From assembly GCF_900156815.1 (NCBI RefSeq), contig NZ_FTOT01000001.1, positions 434,001 through 498,000 of the forward strand: a stretch of 64,000 nt of DNA, in the 5' to 3' direction. The stretch comes from Gemmobacter megaterium (GTDB taxonomy: Bacteria > Pseudomonadota > Alphaproteobacteria > Rhodobacterales > Rhodobacteraceae). A model generated the notes under the pieces. That model saw only the letters and a program-made list of their open reading frames with translations. It had not been told where the DNA came from and searched no databases. Positions 59,097-64,000 of the stretch are shown piece after piece. The position numbers and the translations under genes are program-made. Within the stretch, counting starts at the first letter, position 1. Each line of letters opens with the position of its first letter.

Positions 59097-60026
59097 TCAG
59101 GGCAGGATGCTGAGCCAGAACCAGGCCGTCAGCATCGTAAGCCCCGTGGCCATCAGCACCGACGAGGCGACGACCCGGCGCGCGGTGCCGTACATGTTGG
59201 CAAAGAGATAGGCATTGACGCCCGGCGCCATGGCGGCGGTGATCACCGCCGAGCGCATCGCCGGGGTGTCCAGATGCAGCGCCGCCCCAAGCGTGAAGGT
59301 GATGGTCGGATGCAGCAACAGCGAAATGCCCATCACCATGGCGATCGTGCGCAGATCACCTTCGGGGCGATAGCGGTACAGCGTGCCGCCCAGACCGAAC
59401 AGCGCGGCGGGCAGGGCCGCGCGGGCGATCATGTCGGCAGCATCTCCGATGATCGCGGGCACGGCCAGCCCCGACAGATTGACGGCAAATCCCGCAAGGA
59501 TCGCCAGCACAAGGGCATTGCGGAACATCGACTTCAGGATACGCGGCACCGCCTCGCGCAGCGAACGGCCTGCGTTCAGCGCAAGCTCCATCGCGGTGAT
59601 GCCGACGAAATAGCAAAATGGCGAATGCAGGGCCACGATGGCGATATTGCCGGCCAGCGCCTCGGGGCCCCAGGCCCGCTCGGTGATCGGCATCCCGAGA
59701 AGCACCGAGTTGGAGAACAGGCTGACAAAGCCGATGGCCACCGCATCCGGCCAGGGGCGTGCAAACAGGTAGCGCGCGCCCAGCAGACCCGCGAAAAAGC
59801 AGACCAGCGCCCCGGCATAAAAGCTCAGCAGCATTGCGGGTTGCAGGTCGGCCGACAGATCCAGCCGCGAAATGGCACGGAACAGCAGGCAGGGAATGGC
59901 AAAGTTCTGGGCAAAGCGCATCAGCCCGTCGATCCAGCTGTCCTCAAACCAGCCGCGCCATGTTGCAAGATAGCCGAACCCCAGCACAAGGAACACGGGC
60001 AGGATGACGTCGATCAGGGCTTGCAT
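59097..60026 (-). CDS. AEC-family transporter (auxin efflux carrier type)
   Basis: This 309-residue protein has about ten hydrophobic segments, starting MQALIDVILPVFLVLGFGYLA and ending TGLTMLTAWFWLSIL. The conserved VITAAMAPGVNAYLFANMYG is typical of the family. Members export or import organic acids such as malate or malonate. It is last in the minus-strand run after tatD and the hydrolase (40-bp gap). Confidence 0.9.
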   Translation of the reverse strand: MQALIDVILPVFLVLGFGYLATWRGWFEDSWIDGLMRFAQNFAIPCLLFRAISRLDLSADLQPAMLLSFYAGALVCFFAGLLGARYLFARPWPDAVAIGFVSLFSNSVLLGMPITERAWGPEALAGNIAIVALHSPFCYFVGITAMELALNAGRSLREAVPRILKSMFRNALVLAILAGFAVNLSGLAVPAIIGDAADMIARAALPAALFGLGGTLYRYRPEGDLRTIAMVMGISLLLHPTITFTLGAALHLDTPAMRSAVITAAMAPGVNAYLFANMYGTARRVVASSVLMATGLTMLTAWFWLSILP

Positions 60027-60067
60027 GGCGAAGGCGTCCGCAGGGCTGGGCAGAGCAGCCCGGCAGT

Positions 60068-60871
60068 TCAGGCGACGGGCAGTTCCAGCACCATGCCGTC
60101 ATAGGCGGCACTGACATGGGCGGGGGTCTCGGCCTCGACTGTCGCATGGTCAAGGTCGATGTGCATGTTGGTCAGAACGGCGCGGTCAGGTTTCGCCTTG
60201 GCGATCCATTCCAGCGTCAGCGCCAGATGGGCATGGGTCGGATGCGGCGTGCGGCGCAGGGCATCGACAACCCAGACATCCAGCCCTTCCAGCACCGGCC
60301 AGCTATCCTCGGGGATGGCGACCACATCGGGCAGATAGGCCAGCCCGCCGATGCGGAACCCCAGCGCATCCATCGACCCATGGTCGGCCCGGAACGGCAG
60401 GAACGGCACAGGACCGCCTGCGCCCGAAATTTCGAACGGGCCGCGAATGGTGTGCAGGTTCAGGATCGGCGGATAGGGGCTGCCCTCTGGCTGGACAAAG
60501 GCATAGCCGAACCGCGACAACAGCGCATCCTGCGTCGGGCCATCGGCCCAGACCGGCAGACGGTTGCGCATGTTGAAGACGATCATGCGCAGATCGTCGA
60601 TGCCATGGACATGATCGGCATGGGAATGGGTGTAGACCACCGCATCCAGCGTACCGACCCCGGCGCCCAGCAACTGGTCGCGCATATCGGGCGTGGTGTC
60701 GATCAGAACCCGTGTGATCCGGTCGCCCGACAGACGCTCGACCAGCATGGAACAGCGGCGGCGGCGGTTCTTCGGATTGTCGGGGTCACACTCGCCCCAA
60801 TGCCCGCCCAGACGCGGCACTCCGCCGGACGAGCCGCAGCCCAGAATGGTGTAGCGCAACCTGTCGCTCAT
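60068..60871 (-). CDS. Metallo-beta-lactamase-fold hydrolase (PhnP-like)
   Basis: This 267-residue protein has an opening YTILGCGSSGGVPRLGG, the metal motif YTHSHADHVHGIDDLR and later histidines in RADHGSMDALG and NMHIDLDH. PhnP-type members hydrolyse cyclic phosphodiesters. It overlaps tatD by 4 bp, the usual neighbour in this group. Confidence 0.92.
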   Translation of the reverse strand: MSDRLRYTILGCGSSGGVPRLGGHWGECDPDNPKNRRRRCSMLVERLSGDRITRVLIDTTPDMRDQLLGAGVGTLDAVVYTHSHADHVHGIDDLRMIVFNMRNRLPVWADGPTQDALLSRFGYAFVQPEGSPYPPILNLHTIRGPFEISGAGGPVPFLPFRADHGSMDALGFRIGGLAYLPDVVAIPEDSWPVLEGLDVWVVDALRRTPHPTHAHLALTLEWIAKAKPDRAVLTNMHIDLDHATVEAETPAHVSAAYDGMVLELPVA

Positions 60872-61668
60872 GCCGCGGCGGCCTTGGCTGCGGCGCGGGT
60901 GAACAGCCGGTCGAAATTGGCCGATGTGGCGGCGGCGAAATCTGCATAGCTCAGCCCGAACAGCTCGGCGCCAACCTTCGCGGTATGGGTCACATAGGCC
61001 GGTTCGTTCCGCTTGCCGCGGAAGGGCGGCGGCGCAAGATAGGGGCTGTCGGTTTCCACAAGGATCCGGTCCAGCGGCGCGGCGGCAAAGATCGCGCGCA
61101 GATCGTGGCTTTTCGGAAAGGCCGCAATTCCCGACATCGACAGGTAGAACCCCAGATCCAGCGCCGCCTGCGCAAGTTCGGCACTGGAGGAAAAGCAATG
61201 CATGACGCAGGCATAGGGCTGTGCCGCATGGCCTTCGGACAGGATGCGGGCCATATCCTCGTCGGCATCGCGCGCATGGATGATCAGCGGCAGGCCGGTG
61301 ATCTGCGCCGCCTCGATATGCACGCGCAGGCTGGCCTGCTGGGCGTCCTTCGACTCGGGTGTATAGTGGTAATCAAGGCCGGTTTCCCCGATGCCCACCA
61401 TCTTGGGGTGCCGGGCAGCGGCAACAAGCTGATCCACCGTCAACGGCGATTCCTTGCCCACGCTCATGGGATGCAGGCCAAAGCTGTAGAACACACCGTC
61501 ATGCGCCTCGGCCAGGGCGCGCGCCTTGGGTTCCTGTGCCAGCCGCGTGCAGATATGCACCATCCGCGTCACGCCTGCGGCGCGGGCGCGTTCGATCAGC
61601 GCCTCGACCTCGCCATCGAAATCGGGAAAGTCGAGGTGGCAGTGGCTGTCCACGATGGTTGGTGTCAT
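60868..61668 (-). CDS. tatD: TatD-family metal-dependent DNase
   Basis: This 266-residue TIM-barrel hydrolase has VDSHCHLDFPDFDGEVE, GIGETGLDYHYTPES, LPLIIHARDADED, CFSSSAELA and LVETDSPYLAPPPFRGKRNEP. TatD proteins are 3'-5' exonucleases in DNA repair or quality control. It sits between holB and the metallohydrolase with ATGA overlaps. Confidence 0.96.
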   Translation of the reverse strand: MTPTIVDSHCHLDFPDFDGEVEALIERARAAGVTRMVHICTRLAQEPKARALAEAHDGVFYSFGLHPMSVGKESPLTVDQLVAAARHPKMVGIGETGLDYHYTPESKDAQQASLRVHIEAAQITGLPLIIHARDADEDMARILSEGHAAQPYACVMHCFSSSAELAQAALDLGFYLSMSGIAAFPKSHDLRAIFAAAPLDRILVETDSPYLAPPPFRGKRNEPAYVTHTAKVGAELFGLSYADFAAATSANFDRLFTRAAAKAAAA

Positions 61669-62795
61669 GTCTCTGCCCTTGCCGCCGCCGCGTCGATCTT
61701 CAGGAGCATATCCAACACCAGCGCGGCAGGGTCAAGGTTGACCGCCCGGCCCTTGCGGGCGCGCAGGCCAAGGGTCTGGGCAAGATCGGCCCAGTGCCGG
61801 GCCGCGCGGGCATCCGGCGCAAGCCGCGCCATCAGCGCCGCTTCGCCCGGTGCGGCCTCGGGCGGGAACTGCCCGGTGGCGCCTGCGCGGGCGGTGCGGG
61901 CGAGAAACAGGTCGATCAGCTCCAGCAGCAGATCGAACCGCCCTTCGGCCCCGCGTCCCGCGACGATATCCGCCAGTGCCGCGGCGGCGGGACGGTCCAT
62001 CCGGGGCAGGGTGGCACACAGCGCCACCAGCCGGGCATAAAGCTCGATCCCGTCAAGTCCGGCGATGCGCATGGCGGCCCCGACCGATCCCCCGGACAGT
62101 TGCGCCATGGCCTGTGGCGTATCGACCTCTGCGCCAGCGGTTGCCAGCGCCTGCGCCATGGCCTCGGGCGACAGGGCCTGCAAGGACAGCACCCGACAGC
62201 GCGACCGGATGGTCGGCAACAGCCGGGCCGGCTGATGCGAGATCAGCAGCATCGTCACACCGGGCGGCGGTTCTTCCAGCAGCTTCAGCAAGGCATTGGC
62301 GGCGGCGGCGTTCAGATCGTCCGCCGCATCCACGATGGCCACGCGCCGCCCGCCGTCGGCGGCGGACAGGGTGAAGAACGACTTCATCTTGCGCACTTCA
62401 CCAACGGTGATGTCACGGGTCAGCGCATCGCCCTTGTCGTTCGGCCCCCGGCGCAACAGGAACAGGCGCGGCTCGGACAAGGCGCGCAGGCGGCGGGCGA
62501 CCGGATCGTCCTCGGGGATATCCAGGCTTTGCGGGGGGGGCGGTGCAAGGAACCCGCCCACCTCTTCGGAGGTGGCGAGCAGGAAGCGGGCGATCCGCCA
62601 GGCCAGCGTTGCCTTTCCCACGCCCCTTGGGCCGGTCAGCAGCCAGCCATGATGCAGGCGGCCCGAGCCATAGGCCTCCAGAAACGCGGCCTCGGCCCGG
62701 TCCTGGCCCAGCAGCAGGCGGGTTTCACGCGGGTGCGGGGCACCTTCGGCGCGGTCGGGTTCGGGCAGGTCGCGGGAGTCGGGGGATTTCGCCAT
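61665..62795 (-). CDS. holB: DNA polymerase III delta-prime subunit
   Basis: This 376-residue AAA+ clamp-loader subunit has GSGRLHHGWLLTGPRGVGKATL (Walker A) and VRKMKSFFTLSAADGGRRVAIV. The segment DAADDLNAAAANALLKLLEEPP follows. It helps load the sliding clamp. The start at 62795 is the first methionine of the conserved protein; the frame extends to 62852. The usual neighbours tmk and metG are absent here. Confidence 0.95.
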   Translation of the reverse strand: MAKSPDSRDLPEPDRAEGAPHPRETRLLLGQDRAEAAFLEAYGSGRLHHGWLLTGPRGVGKATLAWRIARFLLATSEEVGGFLAPPPPQSLDIPEDDPVARRLRALSEPRLFLLRRGPNDKGDALTRDITVGEVRKMKSFFTLSAADGGRRVAIVDAADDLNAAAANALLKLLEEPPPGVTMLLISHQPARLLPTIRSRCRVLSLQALSPEAMAQALATAGAEVDTPQAMAQLSGGSVGAAMRIAGLDGIELYARLVALCATLPRMDRPAAAALADIVAGRGAEGRFDLLLELIDLFLARTARAGATGQFPPEAAPGEAALMARLAPDARAARHWADLAQTLGLRARKGRAVNLDPAALVLDMLLKIDAAAARAET

Positions 62796-62880
62796 TCGCG
62801 TCACTATGCCGGTTTGTGCGGGAAGGGCAACCGGGGGCCGTGGCAGGCACATCCCGGCGCGCCCCCGGCAGCCGGTTCAA

Positions 62881-62932
62881 CCGGAGGAACCCGGCAGACG
62901 CCTCCGGCGGGGGTATTTGGGGCAAGATGAAA
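62881..62932 (+). repeat. Intergenic hairpin-GGGGTATTT element, copy 4
   Basis: Arms CCGGAGG (62881-62887) and CCTCCGG (62901-62907) are followed by GGGGTATTT, GGG and GCAAGATGAAA (62910-62932). This copy is in the divergent gap between holB and the NDUFS4-like gene, so the element is not only a 3' feature. Confidence 0.7.
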
Positions 62933-63023
62933 CGGCAGCCCGATGGCGGCTTGCGCGTCGGGCACCTCTTGCGTCGCGGGGGCTGTTCTGCCAGAACCGG
63001 GACACAATCCGACGGAGAGTTTC

Positions 63024-63335
63024 ATGCGCGCCCGCATCTATCAGCCTGCCCGCAACGCCATGCAATCCGGCATGGGCAAGACCCGCGACTGGGTGCTGGA
63101 ATTTGTCCAGGCCGAAGCGCGCGAGATCGACCCGCTGATGGGCTGGACCTCCTCGGGCGATACCCAGCGTCAGGTGCGGTTGCGCTTTGCCACGCGCGAG
63201 GCAGCCGAGGACTATGCCCGGTCCAAGGGGCTGGAGGTCGATGTGATCGGCGCCAACACCCGCGCGCCGAATATCCGGCCCGCCGGATATGGCGAGAATT
63301 TCGCCACCAACCGCCGGGGTGCCTGGACGCACTGA
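63024..63335 (+). CDS. NDUFS4-like complex I accessory protein
   Basis: This 103-residue protein has [40 protein letters not shown] and [19 protein letters not shown], as in the alphaproteobacterial homologue of the mitochondrial 18-kDa complex I subunit. It stabilises NADH:quinone oxidoreductase at the membrane. GGAG lies before the start at 63024. Confidence 0.92.
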   Translation: MRARIYQPARNAMQSGMGKTRDWVLEFVQAEAREIDPLMGWTSSGDTQRQVRLRFATREAAEDYARSKGLEVDVIGANTRAPNIRPAGYGENFATNRRGAWTH

Positions 63336-63476
63336 GGCGGCCTGTCGCAGTGTCGGGCGGCGGCCGGGCTCCGCCGACGCCGCCGATTCCGGCTGATCCG
63401 CAGTCTCACCTGTACGCGCGGCCGCCGCCGCCCGGCAGCGGGCCGTGACCTGGTGCGGCGCGGCCCCTTCTGCGGT

Positions 63477-64000
63477 TCAGCTGCGCCAGTCGAAGAACCC
63501 CGCCGGGGCCGCCGCCAGCAAGCGGCGTGCCAGATCCTCGCCCAGCGCGGCGGCCTCGGACATGGGGGCGCGTCCGTCCAGCGTGATCGCTTCGGATCCG
63601 TCAGGCCGCAGGATTTCGCCCCGCAGCCAGATCCGGTCGCCTTCGATCCGCGCAAGGCCCGCGATCGGCGTCTGGCACGAGCCGTCCAGCACCCGCAGCA
63701 TCGCGCGTTCGGCGCCAAGACGATGACCGGTTTCGGCGTGGTGGATCGGGTCAAGCAGGGCAGCGGTGCGCGCATCGCCCAGCCGCCGTTCGATCCCGAT
63801 GGCGCCCTGGCCGACAGCGGGCAGCATGTCGTCCGGGTCGATCGCCGAACGGGCCAACGGCGCCAGCCCCAGCCGGTTCAGCCCTGCCATGGCCAGGAAG
63901 GTGGCCACGGCCACACCGTCGCGCAGCTTTTGCAGCCGGGTCTGCACGTTGCCGCGGAATTCCACAACAATCAGATCCGGTCGGCGGTGGGTCAGCTGCG
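63477..64000 (-). CDS. hemC: Porphobilinogen deaminase, C-terminal part (5' end outside window)
   Basis: About 174 residues are present, reading QLTHRRPDLIVVEFRGNVQT at the window edge. They include the dipyrromethane-cofactor cysteine in LDGSCQTPIAGLA, AVGQGAIGIE and ERAMLRVL. HemC joins four porphobilinogen molecules into hydroxymethylbilane in haem and bacteriochlorophyll synthesis. The gene continues past 64000. Confidence 0.96.
   Translation of the reverse strand, partial: QLTHRRPDLIVVEFRGNVQTRLQKLRDGVAVATFLAMAGLNRLGLAPLARSAIDPDDMLPAVGQGAIGIERRLGDARTAALLDPIHHAETGHRLGAERAMLRVLDGSCQTPIAGLARIEGDRIWLRGEILRPDGSEAITLDGRAPMSEAAALGEDLARRLLAAAPAGFFDWRS

Overview
The window is a GC-rich stretch of chromosome (roughly two thirds G+C) from an alphaproteobacterium, most probably of the Rhodobacterales (Rhodobacter/Paracoccus relatives). 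The reasons are the housekeeping genes and their arrangement (rplM-rpsI, hisF-hisE, radA-cvpA-purF, holB-tatD-metallohydrolase, an NDUFS4-like complex I accessory protein, hemC), the many polyamine-type and peptide ABC transporters, and a DUF1127 protein. Genes are tightly packed, and many neighbours overlap by 4 bp (ATGA or GTGA). I saw no insertion sequence, prophage, CRISPR array or rRNA gene.

Layout. 1-251: tail of a GNAT acetyltransferase. 264-4694 (minus strand): a probable four-gene DNA-repair operon of DUF2256 protein, iron-sulfur photolyase, radical SAM protein and a DUF4130::UdgX fusion. 4918-12936: an arsenic island made of two converging operons. The plus-strand operon is arsR, acr3 (frameshifted), an arsR-arsC fusion, a GAPDH, a small CDF-like membrane protein and arsJ. 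The minus-strand operon is arsR, a flavin monooxygenase with a cysteine-rich tail and an MFS pump. Together they would cover arsenite efflux, arsenate reduction and export of arsenate as 1-arseno-3-phosphoglycerate.

13022-24491: a two-sided catabolic locus around an IclR regulator. To its left are three subunits of an HcnABC/opine-oxidase-type flavin dehydrogenase. To its right are a crotonase, a polyamine-type ABC importer with fused permease domains, an acyl-CoA ligase and a Rossmann protein. Both promoters carry the same ATGCAATA-type inverted repeats, so one regulator may control both sides. It is followed by an orphan form II CoxL-like molybdoenzyme subunit, a DUF2235 hydrolase and an ABC exporter.

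29959-44740: mostly core functions. These are hisE/hisF, a lipoprotein, rplM-rpsI with a clear terminator, DUF1127 facing a MocR regulator across a set of shared repeats, a second polyamine-type ABC operon without its binding protein, two tRNA-Asp copies with duplicated promoters, one tRNA-Gly, an SDR, purF, cvpA, radA and chrA.

44852-64000: a ferric-iron binding protein, mazG, an M20 amidohydrolase, a PRC-barrel protein, a peptide-use cluster (M24 peptidase, GAF protein, peptide-binding protein, XRE-cupin regulator, dppBCDF), a glycosyltransferase-like protein, a flavin reductase opposite a RutE-like nitroreductase, an AEC carrier, a PhnP-like hydrolase, tatD, holB, the NDUFS4-like protein and the 3' part of hemC.

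A short intergenic element occurs four times: a GC-rich hairpin, then GGGGTATTT, three variable bases and GCAAGATGAA(A/G).
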